Under the pieces are notes generated by a model, which saw only the letters and a list, made by a program, of their open reading frames with translations, ran no database searches and had not been told where the DNA came from. Of a stretch of 39,501 nt of DNA, positions 1 to 9,120 are shown piece after piece. The first letter of the stretch is position 1, and each line of letters starts with the position of its first letter. The stretch spans positions 1-39,501 of the forward strand of contig JAOARB010000010.1 of NCBI GenBank assembly GCA_025210775.1. Direction: 5' to 3'. A program made the position numbers and the translations under genes. This DNA comes from Prolixibacteraceae bacterium. Its GTDB lineage: Bacteria > Bacteroidota > Bacteroidia > Bacteroidales > Prolixibacteraceae.

Positions 1-13
1 AGGGAATTACATA

Positions 14-1009
14 TTATCCCATAATGTAATCCTGATAATCAACAACCGTCTCATGTATAAGTGAAAAATCCACATCAGACCAATACTTTACATGCACATC
101 TGATCCTTTCTTAACAAATTCAAATATTAATGAAGTTCGACCTCCATGAGGTATTGTTACTGTAACTTTGTTTTCTCCTTCCCAATGATGATATGAATTT
201 TCATCCTCATCCGATTCTTTTGGAAAAGTCACCTCATCACATTCATGGATACTTGAACCACCAATTTTAACCCCATATAATCCAACTGCGCCTGAAGGGA
301 ACTCAAGACACATTTTATCTACAGCCTCTTCGATCGTACAGTTTTTATAAACCCTATTTACAACAAAACTATTGAAACAATTTCCTGGAAATCCTTTGAT
401 GTTAGTGTCATAAGAACTTGCTCTTTTGAAATAATAACTAAAACCTTCTCCATCAACAAGAATTACATCTCCCAAGCACCATCTGTTATAAGACAAAATT
501 TCATAATCATTTAAACAATACATACTGTCTAATTTCATTTTTTTAAAATAATCCTGATAAGAAATTCCATCTTTACCTTCGATCTTACAATAAACCTTTC
601 TTTTAGTAACATGATTTATTAAAGAGTCATTTCTGTATAGATAGTCTATAACTCCTGTGCGCGATAATTCTTCTTTTGGAACAGTTATCTGAATAGGCAT
701 TTTAAATAGACTATTTACAATAATGGTATCTCCTTTTATTTCAAACCAGAAATGAGTAGATATTTCTTTTCTATAATCAATCAACCCTTCCTCATAAAGT
801 CTTCGTGCCCAACTCTTTACAAGATCATCCTGTTCTAAAACCTTATAACAAACCCATATACCGTTATAATCCTTTAAACTAATATTTTCAGAATCTGGTT
901 TAAGCTTTCCATCTACACTTACTTTATATTTATCTTCTCCATTTTTACTAAAATGACATCCAAAAAGAGATAGCATCAAAACAACAATTAGAACAATTCT
1001 TTCGTACAT
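14..1009 (-). CDS. Lipoprotein of unknown function
   Basis: I do not recognise the family of this 331-residue protein. The N-terminus is a short charged start, a hydrophobic stretch at about residues 4-16, and a lipobox (Leu-Phe-Gly-Cys) with the acylated cysteine at residue 18, so it is probably a lipoprotein exported to the outer or inner membrane. The rest looks soluble, rich in aromatic residues, with several cysteines in the middle and no repeats or catalytic motif I can name. An early IWVCYKV segment after a SLKDYNG motif resembles the start of beta-rich extracytoplasmic domains, but this is weak. The gene stands alone at the edge of an accessory region, with a long AT-rich gap upstream and no clear promoter. 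That it is a real gene is fairly secure; its function is unknown. Confidence 0.75.
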   Translation of the reverse strand: MYERIVLIVVLMLSLFGCHFSKNGEDKYKVSVDGKLKPDSENISLKDYNGIWVCYKVLEQDDLVKSWARRLYEEGLIDYRKEISTHFWFEIKGDTIIVNSLFKMPIQITVPKEELSRTGVIDYLYRNDSLINHVTKRKVYCKIEGKDGISYQDYFKKMKLDSMYCLNDYEILSYNRWCLGDVILVDGEGFSYYFKRASSYDTNIKGFPGNCFNSFVVNRVYKNCTIEEAVDKMCLEFPSGAVGLYGVKIGGSSIHECDEVTFPKESDEDENSYHHWEGENKVTVTIPHGGRTSLIFEFVKKGSDVHVKYWSDVDFSLIHETVVDYQDYIMG

Positions 1010-1821
1010 TTCTATATAATTTTAGCTATATAATGATTTGATTTTAAACAGATTCCCTACACTTAAAATACTTTACCAAGCTCTTTAATTATTCATAATC
1101 GGAGCTCTTTTTTTCTTATGATATTCAAATCATAGGAACCTCATACACTCCATTATTTTATCTTATTGAATAGGCCTTATAGCTTATTTTAATTTAAAAG
1201 CTAGGTACCTGAGCTTGATCTTTATAAAAATATAAAATATCAATCTAATTTTTCAAAAATATATAATTAATAGAATATGAGACATTAAAAGCAAAAAATA
1301 AATTAAATTATTTTTAGTTTTATTATATATATTAATGTAGACATATAATAAATACAGCAATCAGGACCAATACACTAAACAAGTAACGAAATTCACCTAA
1401 AAAACTATACTACAAGCAATAAGCAAACACTAAACCTATTCAATAATACAAAGTAATATATTATTAAAGATCACAAACAAAAAATATTATTTAACACTAA
1501 ACAAAACACTATCAATTATAAACACATATAACTATATGTCCATAAACATCTAGAAAAAAGAGCAATGATAAACATTAAGAACGTAGGGCATTCCTCATCT
1601 AGAAAGCTATCCGATACATCGATTATGATTTCCGCAAGAATATCAACCACTATAAAAGTTTATTAGCCTCCAACCTTTTACAAAGACTCAACAACAAACA
1701 AGAAGTAGTTAAAGCATAGCATCTTAACAAAACCTTTGTCGATAGAATCTCGTTACGTTTACCCTTGGGGTATAAATGTTAGGATTAAAGAGAAAAACAA
1801 CGTTTATTGGTCTATTTTACT
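1010..1821. other. AT-rich gap without a recognisable gene
   Basis: About 810 bases of very AT-rich DNA between two minus-strand genes. I see no open frame with a convincing protein, no tRNA and no strong terminator. A small inverted repeat (ACATA/TATGT) lies near 1525-1540. The only sizeable frame is a minus-strand stretch of about 44 codons near 1510-1655, with no ATG start and no recognisable content. The gap could hold promoters for the left gene or decayed sequence. Confidence 0.5.
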
Positions 1822-2442
1822 TTACTTAGATGCAGGGCAATATCGATAGACACTACCATAGCAATGATTTGACAATGGGTCATATAACATCAACCAGAAA
1901 TGCCAAGGTCCATGCTCTTGATCTAACTTTCCCCATGACAGATTATAACGGTCATTATCAGACAAAGGCAACATGTCAGAGAAATCTGCAATACCTTCGC
2001 AATATCGGACCACTAAAAGTTGCACCCTTCGGTTGCGAATAGCAGGATCAACATGCACCTCCATTTTTAAAGCGTCATCATGGTAAGAGAGGTTGTCAAC
2101 AATCAAGTATGAGACTGGGTCATGACTCATTCTTACCAAGGAACAATCAATAGATATATCTGGATAGTTGCCCACCATTGTTTCTTTGAGGAGCATCGAT
2201 TTGGCACGATTGTATGCATTGTCTTTTCCTTCAGCATCTCCATAAGAGATTTTGACCAGCGACTTAAAAGAAGAGAGAAAGTTATTTGCCAGTTTCATTC
2301 GCATACGTTGTGCCAACTGCTTGACACTCTTATGATCTTTAATCGAAGGGCATTGGGATCGAACTAAAGAAACTCCTTTTCTGTTGTAAGAGACCACAGG
2401 TCCTATAAGACCTGAGATTGCATTATTTTTGATAAAAGCCAT
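1822..2442 (-). CDS. DUF6266-family protein, first copy
   Basis: A 206-residue protein whose N-terminus matches the Bacteroidota family DUF6266: a short polar start, then a Gly-Leu-Ile-Gly-Pro-Val-Val-Ser-Tyr segment, then Val-Arg-Ser. The function of the family is not known. The frame is open 11 codons further (to 2475), but the internal ATG at 2442 lines up with the usual family start and with the neighbouring paralogue, so I chose it. No signal peptide, membrane segment or catalytic motif is visible. The C-terminal half aligns loosely with the neighbour, sharing a VQLLV strand and a Tyr-Asp-Pro or Ile-Asp-Pro turn. It lies about 85 bases downstream of the second copy and is probably co-transcribed with it. 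Confidence 0.7.
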   Translation of the reverse strand: MAFIKNNAISGLIGPVVSYNRKGVSLVRSQCPSIKDHKSVKQLAQRMRMKLANNFLSSFKSLVKISYGDAEGKDNAYNRAKSMLLKETMVGNYPDISIDCSLVRMSHDPVSYLIVDNLSYHDDALKMEVHVDPAIRNRRVQLLVVRYCEGIADFSDMLPLSDNDRYNLSWGKLDQEHGPWHFWLMLYDPLSNHCYGSVYRYCPASK

Positions 2443-2526
2443 CACTAAAGAATTTAGGAACCTTCCATCCGACAATCATTAAAAAAACAAGGAAAATGAT
2501 CAGGACAAAGGGCTGATTTTTAAACA

Positions 2527-3159
2527 TTAACATTCAAGTAAAGCATAGGAAGTACCAGAAACCGCTTGCTCTCCTTTCCCATTGGGATCGATATAAAAGA
2601 GATATAAGTGAAGTCTCGAACAGCTCATTTTGGTCCCAATCTTCACTTTCGCCTCGAAGTCTGAAGCCAAAGCAAGATCAGTAAAACAACGACCACAGAA
2701 ATGTTTTTCATCAAACACCAGTAGTTGCACTCGTTGTTCGCCACAAAGATCACAGCGATAAAAACGCCAACGTATAGATAAAACATCTCGATCTACAAAG
2801 GCCTTAAAGTGAACCAATGGTTTCAACTCTCCTTTAGAAATTGTTATTTTAGAATAAGCCACCTCAACACGATCCCCATCATATTTAAAAAAAGGATAGT
2901 TCAACGAAAAAGCTCGATGAAAAGAAGAAACACAAAGGTCCTTTGGAATAAATCCTTTTTTTAGGAGCGGATAGGCTACACTACAGAACATAGATGCTTT
3001 AGCAAACCGTCTTTGTTGGGCTTTACGTTTGGCACTTTTAGATGGAGCAACCGCACAAGGTAGAGATCGAACAATATTCTGATTAAAACGTCGATACCCC
3101 ACCACGGGTCCTATTTTACCATAAAAGCATCCCAACAAACCATTCTTTAATTTTCCCAT
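2527..3159 (-). CDS. DUF6266-family protein with paired CxxC motifs
   Basis: A 210-residue protein of unknown function. The opening (MGKLKNGLLG, then KIGPVVGYRR, then VRSLP) is characteristic of DUF6266 in Bacteroidota. A basic, glutamine-rich helix follows at about residues 41-55. Residues 136-158 carry two CxxC pairs (C136/C139 and C155/C158) separated by 15 residues, a spacing compatible with a zinc-binding knuckle; the neighbouring copy lacks them. The sequence ends in cysteine. There is no signal peptide, so it is probably cytoplasmic, although many family members have no known location. It is the promoter-proximal gene of a two-gene minus-strand unit with the other DUF6266 gene. A -7-like element lies just upstream at 3187-3194. 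The family call is fairly sure; the metal site is inference. Confidence 0.75.
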   Translation of the reverse strand: MGKLKNGLLGCFYGKIGPVVGYRRFNQNIVRSLPCAVAPSKSAKRKAQQRRFAKASMFCSVAYPLLKKGFIPKDLCVSSFHRAFSLNYPFFKYDGDRVEVAYSKITISKGELKPLVHFKAFVDRDVLSIRWRFYRCDLCGEQRVQLLVFDEKHFCGRCFTDLALASDFEAKVKIGTKMSCSRLHLYLFYIDPNGKGEQAVSGTSYALLEC

Positions 3160-3186
3160 AAGGCAAAGATTTTATTTGAATTTCTT

Positions 3187-3194
3187 CAAACCTA
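3187..3194 (-). promoter_or_regulatory. Possible -7 element for the DUF6266 pair
   Basis: Read on the minus strand, the sequence is TAGGTTTG, a perfect fit to the Bacteroidota -7 consensus TAnnTTTG, about 28 bases before the start codon at 3159. No good -33 TTG sits at the expected distance, so confidence is moderate. Confidence 0.4.
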
Positions 3195-3570
3195 CCAACT
3201 CTACCAGTAAAAAAGTATGGTTAGGTAATAGGTGCATTCTTTTGCACTTTTTTGCATAGATAAAGAGTAATTACAGCATAAAAGAGGACCAAATAAGAAG
3301 GAGTATTGTCGCTAATCAAGGGTTATCATAGTCCCCGACTAACCTATTGACCATCAACACTCGCGGAAATATTCACGATACAATAATAAATAAGAAGGAG
3401 GAGCAACTAAAATTCAGTCCAAAAAAAGATGATCAGACCACAAGGATCCATTTCATAAATTTCATATTATAGATTCACCTCAACATAAAACGGAGCTCGG
3501 TAAATACCAAACAGTAAGATAGCACATCGACATAGCGTAATTAAGTCATATGATAGAAACCATTAATACA

Positions 3571-3633
3571 CCCTCTCTTCACCTTCCCTATACCCAATTT
3601 CCCATTTTGGGTATAGAGAAGGTAAAGAGAAGG
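3571..3633. repeat. Long hairpin with 11-bp-periodic arms (copy A)
   Basis: An imperfect inverted repeat with 25-27 bp arms (3571-3597 and 3607-3633) around a nine-base loop containing CCC. The right arm holds two successive 11-base units, AGAGAAGGTAA and AGAGAAGGTCA (the last bases run just beyond 3633). The left arm, read in reverse complement, has the same period. The three mismatches are C/A on the plus strand, so an RNA copied from the other strand would form G-U wobbles and an uninterrupted stem. There is no T-tract next to it, so it is not an ordinary terminator. It shares its design with the hairpin at 28630-28741. Confidence 0.7.
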
Positions 3634-4170
3634 TCAATATTAGGTTAAGGGAATACGATCAAAGAATGTTCCAAAAAGCGCTATGGTACAAATCATAATA
3701 GAATATGGCAGCCCTCTTTTTCATTATTGGGAAAGCCGAAAATAGAGTCATTCGAACCTCCATAGAAAAAGATTTATCCATCGATCGAGGGAGCGACCAC
3801 AGTGGGAAAGATGCTTTAGAAGAAGCGAGAGAATAGCATAGTCTCATAGTCATATCGGTTTGCTTATTTTCAATAAAAAGAGAAGAAAAAACAACAAGAA
3901 AGCAGCTTAGAGTAGAGATCGAATAGTTTTATGAAAAGAACACAACATTTTCAGCTTTACGATGTTGGGCTAAAGGAGTAGAAAGTTTTTTAGCCTCCTT
4001 ATTTTAAAATGGTTAGCATAAAACAGAGAACAATCATCGAAGTTTAGCAAATCTTTATGTTTTACAGAAAATCGAAAAAGCCTAGCCTTATAGGGATACT
4101 TTTTTTAATATTTTTAAATAAGGAGCCAAGCAAAGCATAACAATGTTAAAAAACTCCCAAGTAATTTTCG

Positions 4171-4178
4171 TACTTTTG
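4171..4178 (+). promoter_or_regulatory. Probable dcw operon promoter (-7 element)
   Basis: TACTTTTG matches the Bacteroidota -7 consensus TAnnTTTG exactly and lies 41 bases before the rsmH start. The predicted transcript start is near 4184-4186, giving a leader of roughly 35 bases. The -33 TTG is not well conserved. No other good candidate is seen upstream of the operon. Confidence 0.55.
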
Positions 4179-4204
4179 TAATGAAAGTGGATTGTGTATT
4201 TTTA

Positions 4205-4219
4205 ATAAGATAAGATAAG
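4205..4219 (+). repeat. Pentanucleotide repeat (ATAAG)x3 next to the rsmH start
   Basis: Three exact ATAAG units occupy 4205-4219 and run directly into ATGAG, which holds the rsmH start codon. They fill the place where a ribosome-binding site would be; no GGAGG-like sequence is present. Bacteroidota often start translation from A-rich leaders without a strong Shine-Dalgarno site. Confidence 0.6.
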
Positions 4220-5125
4220 ATGAGCGAATATCATATTCCTGTACTATTAAACGAATGTATAGAAGGATTGAATCTAAAAGAGGGAGGAATTTATGTTGAC
4301 GTAACCTTTGGAGGTGGCGGACACTCTCGAGAGATTCTAAAACAGCTTGTAGGAGGAAAACTAGTTGGTTTTGACCAAGATATAGATGCCAAAGCCAATG
4401 TTCCGAATGATGATCGCTTTATTTTTGTCAATCACAACTTCAAATATATTCAGAATTTCTTGGCCTATCATGGCATCGATAAAGTGGATGGCATCTTAGC
4501 CGATTTAGGCGTATCGTCCCACGAATTTGATGTTGCAGAGAGAGGTTTTTCTTTCCGTTTTGATGGCCAATTAGATATGCGCATGAACCAAAGTGCGAAA
4601 CTATCGGCTGCAGAGATCGTAAACAACTATTCAGAAGAAGAGTTAGCTACTCTTTTTTGGAAATATGGAGAGGTAAAAAACTCCAGAAAATTGGCACGTA
4701 TCATTGTAGAGAAGAGAGAAGATTCGCCTATTGATACCATCCAAAAGTTTAAGGAATTGGTGAAACCATGTACACCGAAAGCCATAGAACACAAATATCT
4801 TGCTAAAGTTTTTCAAGCATTACGTATTGAGGTCAACCAGGAGATGGAAGTTTTAGAAGAGCTCCTAAATGCGAGCACTTCGGTTCTAAAACCAGGAGGA
4901 CGTTTGGTTGTGATGACCTATCATTCATTGGAAGATCGTATTGTAAAGAACATGATACGAGAAGGCAAAACGGATGGTAAAGCAGAGAAAGATTTCTATG
5001 GAAGGACATCAACACCATTCAAAGCGATCAACCGTAAAGTCATTTTGCCAACAGAAGAAGAGCAGAAGCGTAATCCACGCTCCCGTAGTGCGAAACTTCG
5101 TATCGCAGAACGAACAGAGGACTAA
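4220..5125 (+). CDS. rsmH: 16S rRNA (cytosine-1402-N4)-methyltransferase RsmH
   Basis: This 301-residue protein is the S-adenosylmethionine-dependent enzyme that methylates N4 of C1402 in the decoding centre of 16S rRNA (formerly MraW). The N-terminus HIPVLLNE and the cofactor loop DVTFGGGGHS (residues 27-36) are diagnostic. Further family motifs are GILADLGVSS, the ERGFSFR region, the EVNQE segment and MTYHSLEDR. The length is normal. The ATG start follows a pentanucleotide repeat in the leader. It is the first gene of the dcw operon here, taking the place after the missing mraZ, and lies 19 bases upstream of the ftsL-like gene. The identification is secure. Confidence 0.97.
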   Translation: MSEYHIPVLLNECIEGLNLKEGGIYVDVTFGGGGHSREILKQLVGGKLVGFDQDIDAKANVPNDDRFIFVNHNFKYIQNFLAYHGIDKVDGILADLGVSSHEFDVAERGFSFRFDGQLDMRMNQSAKLSAAEIVNNYSEEELATLFWKYGEVKNSRKLARIIVEKREDSPIDTIQKFKELVKPCTPKAIEHKYLAKVFQALRIEVNQEMEVLEELLNASTSVLKPGGRLVVMTYHSLEDRIVKNMIREGKTDGKAEKDFYGRTSTPFKAINRKVILPTEEEQKRNPRSRSAKLRIAERTED

Positions 5126-5144
5126 CCCCAAATAGGCAATAGGT

Positions 5145-5492
5145 ATGAATACAAAAAGATCAAAAAAGAGTTCTTCTATGCTCACCAAGATATTTGGAGG
5201 GGAACTTTTTTTACAACTCATACGGAGGAAATTCTTTTATATTCTTATGGGACTATGCTTGCTTTTGATGCGAATCATCTTCAGCTATAGAGACGAGCGA
5301 GTTCTGATACAGATTGACCATTTGCGTGACTCTATTGCGGTGAAAAGCATGATCTCACAAGAGTTAGAGACAGAACTACAACAGCTAGGACGTCCAAGTG
5401 AACTATTTGAGAAGATCAAAAAACAAGGATTGGAGATAGAGCAATCTAGAGATGTACCAGGAGTGATATATATAGATAAAGACACAAAATAA
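5145..5492 (+). CDS. ftsL: FtsL-like cell division protein
   Basis: A 115-residue single-pass membrane protein in the position of FtsL, between rsmH and ftsI. A basic cytoplasmic N-terminus (about residues 1-28) is followed by one membrane segment (about residues 29-48) and a periplasmic helical, probably coiled-coil region (about 50-100) rich in Leu, Ile and Glu. This fits the Bacteroidota FtsL-like family, which is too diverged from Escherichia coli FtsL to recognise by sequence alone. FtsL normally forms a trimer with FtsB and FtsQ that activates FtsW and FtsI. No FtsB gene is in this window. The gene is translationally close to its neighbours (19 and 15 bases). The call rests on topology, length and position. 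Confidence 0.85.
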   Translation: MNTKRSKKSSSMLTKIFGGELFLQLIRRKFFYILMGLCLLLMRIIFSYRDERVLIQIDHLRDSIAVKSMISQELETELQQLGRPSELFEKIKKQGLEIEQSRDVPGVIYIDKDTK

Positions 5493-5507
5493 TTTGATTT
5501 CTATTAT

Positions 5508-7637
5508 ATGGAGAAAGCAAGTCTTAAAAAGCGATTTACAATATTGGTTCTTTTTATGATGATATTCTCTCTTTTGATCATAGTGGGAGGATTTTGGAAT
5601 ATCTTTTCACAAATATCAGAGATAAAGAAGCTAGAGAAAAAGATCGATGCAAAAGAGCATGTGGTATATGGTGTTAGAGGTAACATTAGGGCTACAGACA
5701 GGAGTCCTCTTGCCGTCTCCATCAATCTCTATGAACTCCATATTGATTTTGGAACCGAAGGGTTTCGTCGTGCTGCCTTCAATAAGCAGTTAACCAAAAT
5801 ATCAAGAGAACTAAGTGGTATATTAAAAGACAAATCTGCCTATCAATACAAGATATGGCTTCAGTCGGGTCTAAGGAAAAAGCGTCGCTATTTTCCTGTT
5901 ACCAAAAAAAGAATCAGCTATTCGACATTAGAGAAAGTGAGGGATATTGATTTCTTTTCACGAAGCAAATATAAGAGTGGTCTTGTCATTACCAAAAGAG
6001 CACTGCGTAGCTATCCCCTAAATTTCAAACTAGGAAGAACCATTGGTCGCCTCAACAAAGACAACCTAGACGGAGAGATCCAAGCTACGGGTAAGTATGG
6101 ATTAGAGGAAGCCTACCAAGATATTTTAAAAGGAGGCAAAGGGCTTTACCGTAAAGAGAGGGCTTCAAGTGGATGGATTCAAAATCTTATTACGAAGCCT
6201 GAACCGGGAAGTGATGTCGTGACCACCATAGATATACAGATTCAAGATGCCGTAGAGAATGCTTTGGGTAATAAGGTGAAGATGACACAAGCCGATTGGG
6301 GTTCAGCCATTGTCATGGATGTAAAGACTGGAGACATCAAGGCGATATCCAATTTAGAGCTAAACAAAGATGGACATATCATCGAGGGGAAACAAAATTA
6401 TGCCCTTGGTAATGCGGGAAATATCGAACCAGGTTCCACCTTTAAATTGGCATCGTTATTAACCTGTTTAGAGACAGGCAAGATAGATACAAGCACGGTC
6501 TACGACACCGAAAATGGTATTTGGCAAGTTGCCGACAGGAAAGTACGTGATAGTGACTGGCGACAAGGAGGTCATGGCAAGTTAACGGTATCGGAGATAA
6601 TTCAAAAATCATCGAATGTAGGAACAGCAAAGATGGTTACAGATATATTTGGGGACAAGCCCGATAAATTTATCAACCGCCTTTACTATCTAAAACTCAA
6701 TGAGCCATTCCATATCAACATCAAGGGATTAGGTAACCCTGAGATACGCCATCCTTCGCAAGGCAACTGGTGGGGAACCACTTTGGCATGGATGTCCTTT
6801 GGTTATGGACTAAAGATGACACCTTTACATATTTTGTCTCTTTATAATGCTGTTGCCAATGATGGCAAGATGATGGAACCTCGTTTAGTGGAGTCTATAG
6901 AGAATCAAAAAGATGGTATCGTAGATCAGTTTCCACCAACGGTAAGGGTCAACTCTATTGGTAGTAAAAAGAACATCAAAAAGATTCAAGATATATTAGA
7001 AGAGACTGTCGAACAAGGAACAGGAAGACGACTAAAGACAACAAAATATAATTTCTCAGGAAAGACAGGAACAGCACAGATCGCTGTCAAAGGAAAAGGA
7101 TATGTATCGAGTGCTTATTATGCCTCATTTGCAGGATATTTTCCTTCAGAGAATCCGCGTTATTCTTGTATCGTAGTTATCTCCAACCCAAAACAACATG
7201 GGTATTATGGAGGACAAATTGCGGGACCAGTATTTAGAGAGATAGCAGACATGCTCTACTCCTATGATGTTAATATCCATCATAAGGAAGAGGTGGTGAA
7301 AGCGCCATTACAAAAGACAGGAATAAAAAGTTATCATGGATATCTTAAAGATATAAAAGACATATACTCATATTTAGAGATAGATACCACATTCAAAGCC
7401 ACTTCTCCCCTAGTGAAAGTAAAAAAATCGGGGGATAAGATTTTATCTTATAATGAGACGATAAAAAAACAGATCATGCCTAATATAAAAGGGATGTGTG
7501 CTTCGGATGCGATGTATCTACTAGAGAATAATGGTTATCATGTTCATATCTCAGGGAAAGGGCATGTCATCAGACAGTCCATAGAAGCGGGATATAAATT
7601 AAAGAGAGGAGATCATATTTATCTCCAATTAAATTGA
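5508..7637 (+). CDS. ftsI: Division-specific peptidoglycan transpeptidase FtsI (PBP3)
   Basis: A 709-residue class B penicillin-binding protein that cross-links septal peptidoglycan in the periplasm together with FtsW. A membrane anchor lies at about residues 10-30, then the dimerisation domain (about 50-200), then the transpeptidase domain. The active-site serine is S310 in the PGSTFK motif; the SSN motif follows, and the KTG motif is at residues 519-521 (GKTGTAQ). A single PASTA domain closes the protein (about 655-709, starting MPNIKGM). It is longer than proteobacterial FtsI because of this tail, which is usual in Bacteroidota. It starts 15 bases after ftsL and ends six bases before murE. 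The identification is secure. Confidence 0.96.
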   Translation: MEKASLKKRFTILVLFMMIFSLLIIVGGFWNIFSQISEIKKLEKKIDAKEHVVYGVRGNIRATDRSPLAVSINLYELHIDFGTEGFRRAAFNKQLTKISRELSGILKDKSAYQYKIWLQSGLRKKRRYFPVTKKRISYSTLEKVRDIDFFSRSKYKSGLVITKRALRSYPLNFKLGRTIGRLNKDNLDGEIQATGKYGLEEAYQDILKGGKGLYRKERASSGWIQNLITKPEPGSDVVTTIDIQIQDAVENALGNKVKMTQADWGSAIVMDVKTGDIKAISNLELNKDGHIIEGKQNYALGNAGNIEPGSTFKLASLLTCLETGKIDTSTVYDTENGIWQVADRKVRDSDWRQGGHGKLTVSEIIQKSSNVGTAKMVTDIFGDKPDKFINRLYYLKLNEPFHINIKGLGNPEIRHPSQGNWWGTTLAWMSFGYGLKMTPLHILSLYNAVANDGKMMEPRLVESIENQKDGIVDQFPPTVRVNSIGSKKNIKKIQDILEETVEQGTGRRLKTTKYNFSGKTGTAQIAVKGKGYVSSAYYASFAGYFPSENPRYSCIVVISNPKQHGYYGGQIAGPVFREIADMLYSYDVNIHHKEEVVKAPLQKTGIKSYHGYLKDIKDIYSYLEIDTTFKATSPLVKVKKSGDKILSYNETIKKQIMPNIKGMCASDAMYLLENNGYHVHISGKGHVIRQSIEAGYKLKRGDHIYLQLN

Positions 7638-7643
7638 TTTGCG

Positions 7644-9104
7644 ATGAAAAAGAATTTAAATACATTAATTGACCAACTGGATCTTGTTCAAGTTATTGGA
7701 GACCCTGCGTCACAATCTATTGAACAAATTACACAAGATTCAAGAGATGTTTCTGAAAATGCTCTTTTTATTGCCGTAAAAGGAACAGCTTCTGATGGGC
7801 ATCAATTTATTGATCAAGCGATAGCTTCAGGAGCGAAAGCCATTATTTGTGAAGAGCTACCCGACCATCCAGACGAGAAGGTGGTATGGATGGTAGTTAA
7901 AAACAGTGGACCAATGGTAGGTCTGGTGGCTTCACATTTTTATGATCATCCATCACAAAAGATGAAAATAGTAGGCGTAACAGGTACCAATGGGAAAACA
8001 ACCATTGCCACCCTACTTCATGATCTTTTTCAACAGATGGGCTACTATAGTGGTCTACTCTCTACGATAGAGAATCGCATTGGCGAGACAAAATACAATT
8101 CTACACATACAACACCAGATCCGGCTCACCTACAGGAGTGGATGCACCAGATGGTAGAGGCTGGATGTAGTCACTGTTTTATGGAGGTAAGTTCACATGC
8201 CATAGACCAACATAGAATTTCAGGTATCGATTTTGATGGAGCAATCTTCACCAATATCACGCATGACCACTTAGACTATCATAAAACATTTAAGAACTAT
8301 ATTCAAGCAAAGAAACAGTTCTTCGATAACCTTAAGTCTGAAGCTTTTGCCTTGACTAACAAGGATGATAAAAACGGAGAGGTGATGCTTCAAAATTGTG
8401 ATGCGAAGAAATATGCTTATAGTGTTCGCAGTCAAGCTAATTTTAAAGCCTCAGTCATAGAGCAGGACCTTACAGGGATGCAGTTGGTTATCGACAGGAA
8501 TGAGTTATGGACTCCTTTTGTAGGGAAATTTAATGTCAGCAATCTTCTTGCCGTTTACGGTGCAGCTCTTCTTTCAGGAGAGAAAGAAGAGGAGGTATTG
8601 TCGGCCCTATCGAAATTAAAACCAATCAATGGACGACTAGAGACGATACGCTCGAACGATGGTAAGGTGGCCATCATCGATTATGCCCATACTCCTGATG
8701 CATTAGAGAATGTGTTAAAGACCATCGATGAGATCCGTACGCGTAATGAGCAAGTGATCACCGTCGTTGGATGTGGTGGCAATAGAGATAAGACCAAAAG
8801 GCCAGAGATGGCAAAGATAGCGTCCCTATATAGCGATAGAGTTATACTAACATCGGACAATCCAAGATTTGAAGATCCTGATTTAATCATTAAGGATATG
8901 AAAGAAGGAGTGCCTGCAGCGTATACAGCGAAAGTACTTTCGATCACCAATAGAGAGGAAGCGATAAGGACTTCTATTGCATTGTCCCAACCCCAAGATA
9001 TCATTCTTATTGCAGGGAAAGGGCATGAAGATTATCAAATCATACAAGGAGAGAAAATCCATTTTGATGATCACGAGATTGTAAAAAAAGAATTAAACGT
9101 ATAA
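7644..9104 (+). CDS. murE: UDP-MurNAc-L-Ala-D-Glu:meso-diaminopimelate ligase MurE
   Basis: A 486-residue cytoplasmic Mur ligase that adds the third residue to the peptidoglycan stem peptide using ATP. The P-loop [10 protein letters not shown] is at about residues 111-120. The HTTPDP and MEVSSHA motifs of MurE follow, and the ligase C-terminal domain carries the [12 protein letters not shown] segment. The DNPR signature at residues 405-408 is the one associated with meso-diaminopimelate specificity, as opposed to lysine-adding enzymes. This implies an A2pm-type peptidoglycan, normal for Bacteroidota. GKGHEDYQ near the end is also typical. Spacing to ftsI (six bases) and mraY (16 bases) fits the operon. 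Confidence 0.97.
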   Translation: MKKNLNTLIDQLDLVQVIGDPASQSIEQITQDSRDVSENALFIAVKGTASDGHQFIDQAIASGAKAIICEELPDHPDEKVVWMVVKNSGPMVGLVASHFYDHPSQKMKIVGVTGTNGKTTIATLLHDLFQQMGYYSGLLSTIENRIGETKYNSTHTTPDPAHLQEWMHQMVEAGCSHCFMEVSSHAIDQHRISGIDFDGAIFTNITHDHLDYHKTFKNYIQAKKQFFDNLKSEAFALTNKDDKNGEVMLQNCDAKKYAYSVRSQANFKASVIEQDLTGMQLVIDRNELWTPFVGKFNVSNLLAVYGAALLSGEKEEEVLSALSKLKPINGRLETIRSNDGKVAIIDYAHTPDALENVLKTIDEIRTRNEQVITVVGCGGNRDKTKRPEMAKIASLYSDRVILTSDNPRFEDPDLIIKDMKEGVPAAYTAKVLSITNREEAIRTSIALSQPQDIILIAGKGHEDYQIIQGEKIHFDDHEIVKKELNV

Positions 9105-9120
9105 AATCACATTACGAACA

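Larger units (their letters stand above)
3160..4219. other. Gene-poor gap upstream of the dcw operon
   Basis: About 1,060 bases between the divergent DUF6266 and rsmH genes. It contains the minus-strand promoter at 3187, a run of TTTTGCA-like repeats near 3233-3258, the long hairpin at 3571-3633, a weaker GGCTAAA/TTTAGCC inverted repeat at 3968-3995, and the rsmH promoter at 4171. I find no mraZ, intact or decayed, on either strand, although mraZ normally sits here. Confidence 0.6.

Noticed and set aside
1510..1655. Minus-strand stretch of about 44 codons as a gene remnant
   Set aside because: Lacks an ATG start near its beginning and shows no similarity I can recognise.
1822..2367. Plus-strand frames at 1830-2042 and 2122-2367
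   Set aside because: They lie opposite the DUF6266 gene and give unrecognisable proteins; the minus-strand frame has the family signature.
3659..3853. A 64-codon minus-strand frame in the gap before rsmH
   Set aside because: No recognisable domain, no promoter or ribosome-binding site, and composition like the surrounding non-coding DNA. It is probably chance.
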